A stretch of DNA of 64,000 bases from Acheta domesticus. Taxonomy: Eukaryota > Arthropoda > Insecta > Orthoptera > Gryllidae. The stretch's first letter is position 1. Every line of letters begins with the position of its first letter. This document shows, piece by piece, positions 35,505-48,263 of this stretch. Below the pieces are notes generated by a model that was not told where the DNA came from, did no database searches, and saw nothing but the letters and a program-made list of their open reading frames with translations. The translations under genes were made by a program, and so were the position numbers. The stretch is from the NCBI GenBank assembly GCA_031308135.1, contig JAHLJT010008756.1, positions 107,400,415-107,464,414 of the forward strand. The letters are read 5' to 3'.

Positions 35505-35625
35505 TAGCTATCTGGCTGATGACGAAAACCCTGCCACCGTCGGGACCCGAACCCCAGGACCTCTCGGTCAGAGGCACTGCAATGATATCAGATGATGCTC
35601 TGAGCCACCTCTCCCGGTTATAAGA
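35505..35625 (-). mobile_element. tRNA-derived SINE1, copy 10 (head only)
   Basis: Well preserved tRNA-like head on the minus strand: CTCTGAGCCACCTCTCCCGG (Box A side) and CGTCGGGACCCGAACCCCAG (Box B side), with CACTGCAATGATATCAGATG between. The body is truncated just left of GAAAACCCTGCCACC. Confidence 0.75.
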
Positions 35626-35639
35626 AGCGATGAGGAAGC

Positions 35640-35890
35640 GTGGAGGTAGCAGCTAAGAAGCGACGAGCGAACAGCGATGGAGCTGCTTGGGAGTGGTGAG
35701 GGAGCGGCGAGGGAGTGGTGAAGGAGTGGCGAGGGAATAGCGAGGGAACGGCAAAGGAGTGGAGAGCGAGTGGCGAGGGAGTGACTAAGGAGAGGCGAGG
35801 GAACGGCTAAGGTGCAACGAGGGAACGGCGCGGGAGCGGTGAGGGAACCGCGAGGAGGTGGTGAAGGAGCGGCGAGGGAATGGTGAGGGA
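35640..35890 (+). repeat. purine-rich decamer array
   Basis: Roughly twenty degenerate repeats of GGCGAGGGAR with GGTGAGGGA and GGTGAAGGAG variants, highly strand-asymmetric in purines. Confidence 0.7.
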
Positions 35891-36420
35891 GCGGCTATGG
35901 CGGCTGAGAGTGCAGCGCGGATGTGGCGCGCATGCGAGGGCGGGACGGGGAGTGGTGCGAGGGCGGCGCGGTGACTGCGTGGGGGGCGACGCGAATGGCG
36001 CGCGGGCTGGAGGTGGCGGCAGAGGGGTTGGCGCGGGGGCGGCGCGAGTGGCTCGAGTGGAATGTCGTGTAGATAAAGCTGGCAGCGAGCACGACGCGCC
36101 GCGATACATAAATTTCTCCGCACTGCCCCGCCCCCACCCTTCCGTTCCCCGCCGCCCGCATCGCCAGTCCGACCGCGCGAACATTTTTACGACACTTCGC
36201 CGCGCGGCTCCGAACGCCGCCGCAGCGGTAAAAAATAAGTAAAATATGTAGATTGTATTTATATAATCGCCGGGCGCCCGTGTTTTGTTAATCCTCGCGG
36301 TCGGCCGAGCGTAACTCCCGGGGTGGCCGCGAGAGCGCATCACTGCGGGTGGAGTGCCGGCTCGGCTCAGCGCGGCGTGCGAGTGAAATACGCTATTGTA
36401 GCGCAAAAATGAGTGAATTA
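35891..36420. other. CpG-rich block, possible promoter
   Basis: The longest GC- and CpG-dense stretch in the window. It includes GCCCCGCCCCCACCC, an Sp1-type motif, and an AT-rich island at 36230-36270. Overlapping open frames on both strands have no recognised domain. Candidate unmethylated promoter or GC-rich repeat. Confidence 0.35.
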
Positions 36421-39400
36421 CGGCAGAGGTTGCGGCCGAGAAACGGAAATATGTAAACGAATGCGGACGCATATATTTACTGTGCGGAGAGTTTATGTCT
36501 GCGCAGGTTGTTTCAAGTCGGTGATATTTATTTCTAGGAAAAGTCGCTGAGTCATTTGGAGAGATAACGAAAGCGAGCATAGTTGATTGTCAAATATCTC
36601 TTTCGGAGGATCTCCCCTTTTTTCATGGTGTTAATTTATTTCCAAGTTCAATTTACCTCATTTTAGATCAGACAGCGTGAACTTCGATTTCATTGTAATA
36701 CCTCCCGCCAAAGTAGCCTCATTTGAAATCTCGAAGGTTATCTTTGACTCTATGAGCCTGTAAGTAGTACACATGATGACTGCTTGGCGATGACTCACTT
36801 GAATAAGCAATTCTCATCTACAAAAATATATTTTTAATCATTCAAAATATATTTTTCTGTGACATTTTTATATTCTCGGTATTCTTGAACTTAAAATATA
36901 AAATTTAATTTTTATATTAACTTACATTTGCTTTTGAATATTTTTTACTTTATAAAATATTTTTTTATTTAGTTGCTTCTATTAGGTATTTTGTAATAAA
37001 ATAATTTTCAAAAACCGTTTTAAAACATGTGTTCTCTTCCAAATTGCTCTTAAGGCAAAAATGTCGTATTGTCTAATAAAAATGTTTTGATTTGTATTTT
37101 GAGATCTCGATGTGAATTTATTGATATGTGTATATAAATGAAATGTTCTAATGATACATCAATAATTATCATTCTCTCCTTTTTTTTCTATTATTCCACT
37201 TTCGCTAAAGTATTTCTGTATACACATTACAGATTTCACATTACATCGGATTTCATAAATCGGAAAATTTTCCGAACAGACCATGAACTTGTTATAGGAA
37301 ATGGTTACTAAAAGTCAAATTCAATAATATTATATTTTTAGAATCCTGATTACATTTTGTTACTTTCCAGGGAACTGGCCTTGTATCGCAGTTCAACCTT
37401 CATTAGGTATCGAAAGAAAATAGTTGTAGACTATTGGTGGTGGTGGTGGTGGTTACACGGCTCATGGTGCCAATGGTTAGACGGCTCCTATTGTAAGATA
37501 AAAATTACGCTTTCTTTAAAGCAGGTTGATTGGAAACAGTCGATGTACTTTAAACAAAGCATTTGTATCGTTCGTTATAGCTTCCATTTCTACGGATTCG
37601 TGATTTTGAATTCAAGCGCAACATCAGCTTGATTTATTTAAGCAGATATTTGAAAAGACAAGACCCAAAACAATTGTTAGTTTTCTGGAGACGTTTGCGA
37701 AATTCAGGCAGCCTGTTGAGAGAAAAAACAATTTTCATCACAACATCGTCTTCAAGATTAACATGCTAATTAATTTCTGAAGAAACTGTTGTCTAAAATC
37801 CCAATCTCTCTCTTGTTTGGAATCTTTAGTTTGCGCTAAGATACGATAGTAGGAAGAAATGTCCTAAACAAAAGAACAAGTAGGAAAAATCAAAGCATTA
37901 CATTTATTTGTCCAAGAATTCGCTCTGAGGCAAGTACATGCTTAAAAGTCAGGAATTCGTACTCGTATTTTCAGTCTTGGCAAGTGCTGACCCTTAATTT
38001 GACTCGGTCTTTTATGGAATGCTTTGACGAGAGTAGCCAAGTTCTACAACGCTACACATATTAGACAGTAAGAATTTATGTTGAAGGCACTTTCCAACGA
38101 ACCGCGTAGAAGTACAAAGGGTTTAAATAACCTGCAGCTATCTGCATCAATTATCAATTGCATTAATAAGAACAACTAAATTCCGTCATCATTTACTTCA
38201 ATTCACACCGACAACACAGTTATGGAATGAAATTAAATGATGCAACATAATTCTTTCGGAAGGAAAGTAAAGCCGATCGTCCTACGAAGCAGATATGCGA
38301 TATGTAATATGACCTCATGTCTTTAAGTGACCTCTAAGAAAAAAATTGAAATCTTTCATTGCTTTAAAAATATTCCGGTAGATGTTAGTGTGGTAAAAGG
38401 TCAAGACCTACCATAACGTCCAATTGCACAAAAAGACCGTGATCCATTTTTTACGGTTGAAGTATAAATAAGATCTGCGCTGATAAACGGCTTCAACTGT
38501 AAACAATGAAATAACGAAGAATGAGAAAGAAAACAATGATATAAACCACAGAACACCAAAAGCATAACCATACTTTGGAGGGATGTTCTATCTTTTGTTC
38601 ATTGATAACAGACTGATTATTCAGTGAAAATGTGACTCTCAAAAACTGTCACTCACTTACCTAGCTACATTAAAATCGGTTAATACCTCAGCCCTTCACT
38701 TTTGGAATAATTCTATTTTCATGTTTAATAAATCTACCTAACAGACATAACTTCCCGGAGGACTCAGATTATCTATTTCCAAGCTCCCGATTGGATGACA
38801 CCGTAACAGCTGATTTACGTCAACAGACCCTTGTTTAAATCAAAGTATACGCACGCGAGGAGCTTGTGCAGAAGGTTTAACGTTTGTTTAACAATTTGTC
38901 ACAGATCCGTTGATTAATTTAACAATGTAATTTCACAATGTAATTTCACAATTAACGAGTTGTCGTCAAAGACAACGTTCGAAAATATATAAAATATTTT
39001 CTTTTCTTGCTCAATGAAATTTATTAATCAGTCTCTTTCCCTGAAAAAACATTAGCAATATTCTGATAATATATAATGTACTTATATTTTCTTCAGTAAG
39101 TAATAACTTATATTTACTTAAGTACTTATATAGTTATTTAAGTACTTATATAGTTATTTAAGTACTTATATAGTTACTTAAGTACATATGTTAATAAGTA
39201 CTTATGTTTACTTAAGTGCTTATGTTATCAAGTAGAAGTGCACCAGGGAAAGAAAATTTGATACTGGATCCGAAAATACAAAATTGCATAATGTGTTATT
39301 ACAGTTTGAATATAGCTTGTGCGCCTCTAATTGAAGCTTTTAGAACTTAACGAACAATATTTTTTGAGGAAATAAAAGTTAACAGAACTGATCTAAAATA

Positions 39401-39689
39401 AACAAAGATCTTTAATAATGAGAAAGCGTCTACTTGATTCTGTATTCTCTGGATATATATATTTGCGAGTTCACGATTCACGAGTTTCTTTGATACATTA
39501 TGTATGTACATTTTAAATTATTATTACAACTGAAAAGACTGCATCATAATTTTCTTCCTAAATGAAACTAACGTGCTATAAAAAATTAATCTACTCATTG
39601 CTTCGATTTAAAAAATAATTCGTAGAGACCTAAGATCATAGCTCTATATAGATCAAGTCAAATAAACAAAAAGGTGGTCAAACCCTTTT
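36421..39689. other. unassigned AT-rich sequence with a 20-bp tandem repeat
   Basis: No gene recognised. 39109-39190 is a tandem array of about four copies of TTAAGTACTTATATAGTTAT, followed by degenerate TTAAGTAC copies to 39235. A short (TGG)n is at 37436-37453. Confidence 0.5.
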
Positions 39690-40026
39690 AAAACAGCCCG
39701 TTCCATGATGCTATGGAATCGCACTGCTTGATCATGTAAAAACAGGGATGATAAGAAGGCGAATAAATACGGGGGACGTCCAAGTGATGTGGTTGAAAAG
39801 AAAATATTGTTATGTTTCGGCCATTTGCAAAGGATGAATTCAGAAAGACTGCCCAAAAAAGCTTTGTAACTGGACGCCAGCAAGACGGAAGAAAAGTGGT
39901 CAACCAAGAGTGAAATGGAAGGATGGTGTAATAGCGGCAATGGAAAGAATGGAGATATTACAAAACATTTGGGATGACAAAAAATGGCTTCTGGGATGCG
40001 ATAAACGGTCCAAAATAGTGCTGTAA
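39690..40026 (+). pseudogene. non-LTR reverse transcriptase pseudogene, C-terminal tail
   Basis: Plus-strand reading, with one frameshift, gives VEKKILLCFGHLQRMNSERL then PKK and, in the next frame, NWTPARRKKSGQPRVKWKDG followed by VIAAMER. The order W/F-GH..RM...R.PKK...W.P..RR..GQP...W.DGV is the standard post-palm tail of many insect non-LTR polyproteins. The catalytic domain is absent, and the upstream sequence is not recognisable. The open frame on the opposite strand is a shadow. Confidence 0.7.
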
Positions 40027-41576
40027 ACATCACTACAATATATTTTTGTTACATGTTTCGAACTACATGTTTCGGATTTTTATAGTTTGTGAGGTAAGGA
40101 ATACTTCAATTCTTCATGACGGAAATATGTTGAAAAAAGAACAGAAAATGTATAGAACGAATGATGACCGAATTTACTGATAATACGGATGAATCTTTCT
40201 TTAAATGGATAAATGAAAATTCTGTAATTGAAAATGAATAAATTGGACGAATTTCAAGTTAGCAAGTATTTGAAAATTAACTTATTTAATACAAAATATA
40301 AAGTGTTATAGTAATACGATTAAACGTTACATCGAAACAAAGTGATTAAACGAATTAGAAAAAATTAAGTGATCAAAAAATAATGAAGAGAGTTGACGAA
40401 ACAAAGACAATGGAGAGGAGTGGAGAAAAATAACTGACTTAAATTTTAGGTAAAAATGAATGAGAAATATAGAGACCATATGCTTTAAGTGGTTCGTTGC
40501 CATGTTTTACTTTCATCAATTTTAAGAACATGCCGGAGTAGTACATAAAAAAGGGCTACGGAGCACGTGCGCTCCTCCCTTCTTATCTTCTCTCAAAAAA
40601 TTAGGGTCGAGTGATAAACCCATTCCAGATCTCCATACAGTGCTCCTTAGAAACGATTCCAGGAGTACTTACAACACGCCGATGTAAGACGAAACCCATA
40701 AGTAATATCGACAGAGGCAGATGATGAAGATATAACGATCAACATGATTATACCAATAATCATATAATCAAATGGATTAAAATAAGTGTTCGTGAATATG
40801 GCTGAAAAATAATTGATACGAAATATTTAAATTATTATTTTAATTTATCAACGATGAACATGTTTTTCGTTTAGTGCGGTTCACCTCTTCACACATTTCC
40901 CAACGAAGGAGTTATAGGTGTAGTAGGAGCGTGAAATTACGAAGTCTTCCTTTGAGCGAGTGCCACGGAATGATCCTTGTGGGTGCCGCTAATTGAAATG
41001 TAAAACTTCGTGTCCGAATAATTGCTTCTGGTTAAATATTGAGCATCCTCGCTTTTGAAGTACAAAGTGGACCAGTTTCCGAATCGGTAAACTTTAGCCA
41101 AGCAAACTGCGAAACGGCACAAAGTAATATTTTAAAGACATGTGTGTGAGTAAACTTTCAACAAGCTAAATGATCTTTAATTCCCCACGGAACTCTTCCC
41201 GTTTTTCAACATATCGTCGCTAAGGCCAGCGGATATGTATCAGACGAATATAAACATCAGACGAACAAACAGAGTGACAGTGAAATGTGAAGGAATTCGG
41301 GCAATTGTAGTTTATTGGTTTGGACATGATTACAACTCATACTACACGTTTAATGGCTGTTTCAATTCCTTTCATATAATACCATTAATATTCACAAATA
41401 CGATAATGACGAGCTATCAGAGACCATGAACAAGAATTAGTAATTCACTTCACGCGTAAGGTGACCAGCGATCTGTCTTTTTGGAATCAAAGATTTTCCC
41501 CTGGTTTTCCAGGTCTGAAAATACAAAATTTTTCCGGTTCTGTTTCTCACATTACAACACTTTTTTACTTTCCCGT
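40027..41576. other. unassigned AT-rich sequence
   Basis: No recognisable gene, RNA or repeat family. Confidence 0.5.
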
Positions 41577-41736
41577 ATACATATGTACTCTATCTTTACT
41601 ATCCACGGCGTAATATACGTAGTTTAGAGAAAATTATGTAATGTGCGAAAAAATGGTGAATTTTCGGCAGAAAAATTTCGTTTCCGGGCCCTGATAACGA
41701 AAAAGTGGAAAAATCCAGTTTCTAAATTAAGAAAAA
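41577..41736 (+). mobile_element. HX element (outer), 5' part, split by an inverted HX copy
   Basis: Begins ACTTTCCCGTATACATATG, continues through the 5' palindrome, TTTTCGGCAGAAAAATTTCG and CCAGTTTCTAAATTAAGAAA, and is cut at 41736 exactly where the CTAG end of the inner copy begins. It resumes at 43589. Confidence 0.75.
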
Positions 41737-43588
41737 CTAGAGGTGCTTCTGAATGCCACAGACTTTCCCGTGTTCGTTTTCTATTTCCTTCGGTTTCGGC
41801 TAGCTATTCGGAGTTGCCACATACTCGTGCCAGGTGCCATCTATCACCGCCCAACATACATTGTTTTTGACAATTTCTTAATTTTTCGGTTTCCTAACTG
41901 TACAACGTAAATATTAATTTTAAAATATTAAAGAACCTCGTCCTCAATGACAATTTTCTTTGAAAAATTTCGAGCCGTTTTTAAAAAAATGGCGTTTAAA
42001 CACTACATAATTGACGGATTCGATGGTGTAACTGTTAGCGTACCGGACTGTCATACCCAATCGAGGGTTCGCAGGTTCAACCCCGATCGAAGCCGTGGAT
42101 TTTTAAGGGCGAAAAAATTCTTCGTACGCTTTCCTTCGGAGGGGAAGTAAAGCCGGCAGTCCCATGTTAGTGGATTTACTTGCATGTAAAAGAACCTCAA
42201 GCCTAAACGACGCCTCTGAGATAAATTCAAATCACCTGTTTCGTCGCCCAAGATAATACCTTCTTCCTCCGCTGGGCGAAAGGAGCGTAGTGAAATTTGC
42301 GTGGTCAGACGGAAGAGCGGGCCTAATGGCCCGAGTCTCGCCACGTAAAATAAGGCACTAACTAACTTAACATAAAATTAACATTTACATAAAATTAACT
42401 ATTAACATTCACATAAAATTAAAAATTAACATGAAATTAACTAACTTGACATAAAATGCAAAATTTGAAGCTTCATAGAAAACTTTTGAGTTTTCGAAAA
42501 ACTTCATTTTAAGTCATTTGAAGCACTTACACTAACAAATGCAATAGTGTTTACAAATTGCTGGTAATGTGATTATTCAAGGTGTGAGATATCTTTAAAA
42601 AATACATTTATTTAATTTTTGCAAAAACATAAAGAAACACCCCAAATTGAACATTCCGTCTTATTAAAGAATGAAATTAGCGCTATCCGTTCGAAAAGTT
42701 TGAAGAAAAATATGGAGCCATTATTGAGAAAATTGCGTTAGAGCGTTTCTGAAAATGCAGAATTTTGAGCAACCGTTCACAGAAAACGGTTGAGTTCTCG
42801 AATAACTTTTCTTGACATTATTCAAAGCACGTGTACTCATAAATGTAGTAATGTGAACAAATCACCACTACTCTAAATATTACCGACGTGGAGACAAGAC
42901 AAAAAAATTACATTTTTGTAATTTTGAGAAAAAAGATAGAGCAATATGGAAATTATACAGTTCATAGAATACTCTTAGCATTATCCCTGCCAAAAGCTTA
43001 AAGAAAAAAATTGGAGCCGTTTTCGAGAAAATCTTGTTTTTCTAATTTTTTAAAATGCAAATATTGCACGCAATATTGCTCAGCGACTACTATAATTTTC
43101 AAAAAAAGTACATGGCCTTAATGATAGAACTCACTTCGGGGAACAAATTATATTTGGAAGAAAAATCTTCATCTTCATCTTTGTACTTGTAAAATAACAC
43201 CGAAAAAATTCAAACATTTGAAGTTAACCGTGAAAATGAGACCTATGACACCTTTATTAGTGTATTTTTCTTTATCCTTAGAAGAAATAAAAAAAATTGG
43301 AGCCGTTTTTGAGAAAATTTTGAAAATGTTCAGGGGGCTTCATGTAAAGTACGGGGGTATATCCATTTTGGAACAAAGCGCACGTATGGTTTCGGCGCTA
43401 GTGTTGCTCACAGACATACGAACGGACGGACGTTTTGGAAAAAAAAACAAAACAAAAAAAAACTTCGGTATCTGGGACCCCAAAGCGTGTATTTCCGTTA
43501 AAATCTCGAAATCGATTTTCCGCAGCATTACATAACTTTCCCTATACTACGCTTATTACTCCGTATATACGTACGTATACGGGAAAGT
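41737..43588 (-). mobile_element. HX element (inner), nearly full copy
   Basis: Minus-strand element ending CACCTCTAG at 41737 and starting CGTATACGGGAAAGT at 43588. Unit markers (GAGAAAAT-like) lie near 42730, 43026 and 43312. It is itself interrupted by SINE2 at 42012-42457. It is inserted in the opposite orientation into another HX copy, whose halves rejoin between the run of A at 41731-41735 and TTCCCTACCCGG at 43593, with no clear target duplication. Confidence 0.8.
42012..42457 (+). mobile_element. tRNA-derived SINE2 with reiterated tail
   Basis: A tRNA-like head with a Box A-like TGGTGTAACTG (42024-42034) and Box B-like GGTTCAACCCC (42074-42084), then a body with GGGGAAGTAAAGCCGGCAGT, TTACTTGCATGTAAAAGAAC and GGGCCTAATGGCCCGAGTCT. 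It ends AAGGCACTAACTAACTTA followed by several CATAAAATTAAC-like tail repeats. Unrelated in sequence to SINE1. It is inserted inside the inner HX copy, making it the youngest layer here. Confidence 0.75.
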
Positions 43589-44140
43589 AAAATTCCCTAC
43601 CCGGTGGAGTAGCCTAAATCCCTGTTTTCTGGGTTCTTGATTCCGATACCAATTGACAGCAAATCATCCGTCTGTCCGTCCGTCCGTCTGTTCGCCCGTT
43701 GTATGTGAAAAACACTAGCGCGTAAAACAGAAAAATAGAGTAAAATACACTTATTAAGGTGGCATAAGCCCTAACTTCACGGTTAACACTGAATTTTGGA
43801 AGATTGCAAACGTTTGAATTATCTTTGGCCTCTTCCTGCAAATACAGAATTACAGATAAAGATTTTTTCCTTAAAAAATTTGTCCCTTGTAATAAGTTTT
43901 TAAATTGAGGTGTCCTGTATCTTTTTTTGAAAATTGTAGTAGTTTTCACCCAATATTGAGTGCAACATGTGCAATTTTTAAAAAAATGCAAAAACAAGAT
44001 TTTCTCAAAAACGGCTCCAAATTTTTTCTGTAAACGTTTGGTAAGAATAGTGTTTAATCTACTCTATGAGATGACATAAACGCCATATTGCTCTATTCTT
44101 TTGTTTTTTTAAATTACAAAATTTTAATTTTTTTGACTAG
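43589..44140 (+). mobile_element. HX element (outer), continuation
   Basis: Resumes the outer copy: CCCTGTTTTCTGGGTTCTTG, the CCGTCCGTCCGTCTG minisatellite, GTAAAATACACTTATTAAG, and unit landmarks CAAGATTTTCTCAAAAACGG (44000) and ATGAGATGACATAAACGCCA (44070). It breaks off near 44140 without a 3' end. Confidence 0.75.
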
Positions 44141-45339
44141 TCTTCAATTTAAAAAAAACTGGAAGAACCGGAAAAAACGGGAATTTTATTTGAAAATAGA
44201 AATTTTTCGTTATTTATAGATATATCCCCAACATTTGGCAATTCATATAAAGCATCATATTCAGTAAAGGGTTTGATTCGACTCAGTACATTACAATTGC
44301 GAGTGAAAATTTAAATATGTATTAAAAGTGTCATATGAATACTTAAGGACTGCGTAGTCCTTGACTTGCCCATCACACAACTTGAAACACTGCAACATAG
44401 ATTATTCTGCGATGTCAAAATTCCTTTGCAGTCGCCAACCACGAAAATATTTCATCAGTGAATTTCTTAGGATTTAAATGAATTTTAAGTTTTAGTAGAC
44501 GAGCTGACAATCAGATTTATATAAAAATGGATATGAGATTTAAATGCAATGCAGAGTATGGCAGAGTCACGGGAGAATATGGCAGTGGAGAATATGTGTC
44601 GCCGGTAAATTGGGATTTTATTAAGTGTGAGTAGATCAGTCACATACTAGATGCTGAGTCGGGTGGGTGATTATGGGGAGTATTGGAAAAGTCTTGGTGG
44701 AGGTGCCTGTGAGATTGATGTCTCATTAAGTAAACGAGGGTACCGATATTTTAGTTGATTGATGTACTTTGATGATACTATTTATGATGACTTAACGGTC
44801 AGATGTCTTTCTGATGAACTATTTTGTACCAACTTTTCCTGTTGTACGTGAGTATACGAAGATAAATACAATGCAATTGAAAAGAACTTCGGCTAAATAA
44901 AAATATAGAAATCGTTGCATGTATCATTCGATTGAAATAGACGGCGTAGTGTCTCCATAAAATACAATTAATTTAACCAAAAGCTTTTTCAGTCGCATCA
45001 CGAGTATCATCAGTACAAGCAACCAGGACGCCACGGAAACGATTCCGAACCGTCACAAACGTAAGATAGTCGTGACGCAACCAAAGAAATGTTTCTTGAA
45101 TTAATCATATACGATTAGGGCATCCACGACCCGTCTCGATGATACTGTTTTTGAACTGACGAAAACATACACCGCACCACTTCTTGCAACGCCTCCTTTA
45201 TTCAATGGCATTAATCTTTTGAAAAGCCAGGCGCACTAGTTCCAGAGATTTGAGCCGGCCAGCTGTACAAGCAAAGGCAAGCGTGGGGTCAACTTAAGAC
45301 AACTTGCTCCAGACCGCCTCCCGCCGATGGCCAGCCATG
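44141..45339. other. unassigned AT-rich sequence
   Basis: Nothing recognised. Confidence 0.5.
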
Positions 45340-45575
45340 AAAGAGTCACTCATCCTGGGGCCGAGGGAGGCCCACCGCCTAAAATGGCGTCCCCAGGCGG
45401 CAGGCGGTCTAGTCGCCTCCGCGTGGAGCCGCGCGCCCGGCCCATGCGGCGCGGCGGGCTCCGTACAAGGCGGCGGCTCCGCCCCGGAATCTGTCTCCAG
45501 CAGGCCTGGCGCGGAACCGTCTCGCCTCGCCCCGCCCCGCACCACCTCGTTCCACTTCGCTCCGCCTCGCTAAAT
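45340..45575. other. CpG-rich block
   Basis: GC- and CpG-dense DNA with open frames on both strands and CCGCCCCGC-type motifs; no domain recognised. Confidence 0.35.
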
Positions 45576-45600
45576 ACAAATGTATTTTAATATTTTTTGT

Positions 45601-46477
45601 TTTACTTTTTCGCCCTTACGAAGGTACTGTGAAAGAAGAGAATGTTACGTAATCGTGCGTCGCAAAACGGCGAATTTTCAGCAGAAAAAGTATTATTGGC
45701 GAGCTCTGGTAACGAAAAAATGGGTAAATCGTGTTTGTATACGAGAATATAGCAAATCACCTCCTCTAACACGTTCTGTAATCAAAATCTTGGGTCATTA
45801 AGTCTTTAATACCGAAAAATCTTTTGACGCCAAGAAACCTGTCTGTCCACTTGTCTCTTCGTCTGTGGTCAACGCCATCGCCTAAACCGTTCAGCCGATT
45901 TTCTTCAAAATTGATATTCCCCCATTTGATCAGAAAGAACTTAAGGCTTTCGGAGTTTCAAATGGTTATTTCGCTTTTTGAGGGTTCTTTACACGAAGCT
46001 TCAAAAACATTTTCAAACTTTTCTAAAAAAAAATAGCACCAAATTTTGTGATCAAACTTTGTCTTCGTATTGCGTAAATGACATTTAAAGAAAATGACAT
46101 TCTCATGTTCGTCGATCAGATTTTTTGAACATTTCAGAGGTGTTTTCTTTGGGCATCTTCGTACAACCATAATATTGAAGATACAATTTTTTCTTTAATG
46201 AAATCTGTTCCTTATAGACGAATATTTAAATACGTTCTTGTTAAAGTTTTTGAAAATATGGTTAGTTTTCGTGTAACTTGGCGCCAAATATAGACAATTA
46301 AAAATATTAACATTTTTCCCAAAACCCGCTCCGAATTTTCTCTTTAAATGCTTTTCACGGATAGAAGGATGCATAAAGGAATGCCGCAGGTCTCATTTTC
46401 TTGGAACTCTCTGAATTTTAGAAATTTTCAATTTAAAAATAATGCGAGAAGGTATGTGCTCTTGTAGCACTACCTGG
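45601..46477 (+). mobile_element. HX element, diverged short copy
   Basis: The 5' side is degraded (CTTTTTCGCCCTTACG), then GGCGAATTTTCAGCAGAAAA, the CTGTCTGTCCACTTGTC minisatellite remnant, GATTTTCTTCAAAATTGATA and CATTTTCAAACTTTTCT. It ends AGCACTACCTGG then TT at 46477, a CTGG (CTRR) variant of the 3' terminus. It belongs to the variant subfamily also seen at 21041. Confidence 0.65.
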
Positions 46478-47391
46478 TTTTGAATTGTCGACCAGGAATC
46501 GAACTCTGGAGTAATTGGACGTAAACGAGGAGCGAACGGATTCCATTCTTGGTTGGGGGTGATAATACTATGAGGAAATATAATTGAATTGTTGAGCCGA
46601 ATAAAGATTTGTCATGATTTATGAAATTTATACGGCAAGCAGTAACGCTGTTACTTTTATGAATTTTACCAGCACTCTGGAAACAAATCCATGAATATGT
46701 TGGTTAATACCATTTATGTATATCATTTAATTGCAAATCAAACGAGACATCATTAAACATTAAGGTTAGTTTGGTTTCTACAAAATTAAGTATATTCAAC
46801 GTCCACCACCAGTAGTATGTATTAAATAAAATACAAAAATGATAATGAAATAATAAACAAAAAAAGCTATAAGACATTATAAAAATCCAGCAGTTAAACC
46901 ATGAAACTCACTGCTCTGTAATATCTTATATATTTTAGCACACTGGCTGGCTACAAAAGGGATCCTCTTCAGAAAACATTTTTTTAAAAGTTTTTTTTGG
47001 GTCGGGTGAAGCTCATCAGTGGTTGGCATGCATACCCTGAGGTACATTTATTGGTTCTCAATTATTTTGATAAACCTTGAACGTTTCCCAAGGTTTCATG
47101 ACTGCTTATGGCAGTTCGAATATTGCGTGTATCTGAGTGGTATTTCATCTATAAGTTTTTTGTAAATAGCTCAAATTAATTTGGGCTATTTTTATTTCTT
47201 AGCAAATAACATTCAATGTTTTAAGTACTTATAAAAAAGTAACTTGCAGGTAAACACACCACCGTATACACTCTAGATAACTTGATCTTGTAATCTAGAT
47301 AAATAGATCGTTGATCCAACTCACAAATGTCTATTTGTGTTTTTTAAGTACTGGACCAGCAGTGCATCTAGTATTTTGTAACTAGATGTGC
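46478..47391. other. unassigned AT-rich sequence
   Basis: Nothing recognised. Confidence 0.5.
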
Positions 47392-47490
47392 TACAACAAA
47401 TATTTTCTCGCGTTTTTTATAACTACTCTGCAATATTATACTCTTGTACTACATAGACATGCAAAAGTGTTTTCAACCAGAAAATATTTT
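47392..47490 (-). mobile_element. HX family variant 3' end fragment
   Basis: CTAG at 47392-47395 followed inward by ATGTGCTACAACAAATATTT and CTCGCG, matching the variant ends at 3572 and 21041. A duplication of CAGGTCCTTCGAGTTT follows at 47497-47551. Confidence 0.5.
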
Positions 47491-47555
47491 CTGCTCAGGT
47501 CCTTCGAGTTTAGACACGAACTAAGACACGAACTCAGGTCCTTCGAGTTTAATCG

Positions 47556-48211
47556 TGTGACTTCGTCGTGATGTAAGTCACAGACCCGGAGGTTTTATAT
47601 AAGATTTATTTACAGTCATTCACTAAACAGTATTTACACTCCTACGGAAACCTTTCCCGCTGCACTCTGCAGCACTCCAACCCCTGAGGCAGGCCGCCCC
47701 AGTCTGACCCAGAGAACCCCAGCGGGCCAGTACTAGAGCCGCCCCTGGCTTCTTGTGCCGTGCCATTTCGCAAACCGTGGCTTGCGATTACCCCCTCATG
47801 GGTGGCCGTGTGCATCTGCCCAGAGATTCGTCTCAAACTCGAATACTCCATCAGTTTCCTCCCTCAGCCTATCTCGCGAAGAATCACGTGACAGCGTGTC
47901 TCACACACGCAGACCGCCTCCACTCCGCAGACTCCCAGACGCAGACGTAGACTCGCAGATCGCCTCCTCGTTACGGAGTTTTGAGGACGAGTGGAATAGG
48001 ATCCGCTGGCCAGCTGCATGCCGAGGCTGTCATCACACATCATCCCCCCTGAGTGGACAGCCGCGTTCTAAGAACACGCCCCCGGCCCGCACCCTCCAAG
48101 AGGCCTCGGAGCTCTGGTTGCCGCCAGCGCTGGCGTGGCGCCCGTGGATCAACCCCTCCCCCTCGCAGGCCGCTGTGTGGGCCCGACAGAGCAAAAACCT
48201 ATGACTTTACA
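47556..48211 (-). mobile_element. solo LTR, diverged relative of the LTR at 24080
   Basis: On the minus strand it starts TGTAAAGTCATAGG and ends GACGAAGTCACA, with AATAAATC near the 3' side. It shares GGGGTTCTCTGGGTCAGACT-type and GGAGTGTAAATACTG-type segments and the CGGCTGTCCACTCAGG block with the 24 kb LTR. The flanks are ATCG and CTCG, a decayed 4-bp duplication at best. Open frames inside are incidental. Confidence 0.75.
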
Positions 48212-48263
48212 CTCGTCATGACTCTTACCTCTAATCTACAGAAACGCTGCGACGGGCTCACGC

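Noticed and set aside
35785..36580. 257-codon open frame on the minus strand
   Set aside because: Lies over GC-rich and purine-repeat DNA, with alternative frames open on both strands and no recognised domain; Pro/Ala/Arg-rich composition is that expected from base composition.
38255..38345. Possible second SINE2 copy (GGAAAGTAAAGCCGATCGTCC)
   Set aside because: Only about 20 bases resemble the SINE2 body; no head or tail seen.
39653..40033. 126-codon minus-strand open frame
   Set aside because: Shadow of the plus-strand reverse transcriptase tail, whose conserved motifs read on the other strand.
41577..43588. CCGTCCGTCC minisatellites and repeated blocks in HX considered as CRISPR-like arrays
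   Set aside because: Repeats are either contiguous octamers or about 307-bp imperfect units without regular unique spacers, in a eukaryotic repeat context.
45294..45590. Open frames on both strands of the CpG block
   Set aside because: No domain, and mutually overlapping frames typical of GC-rich DNA.
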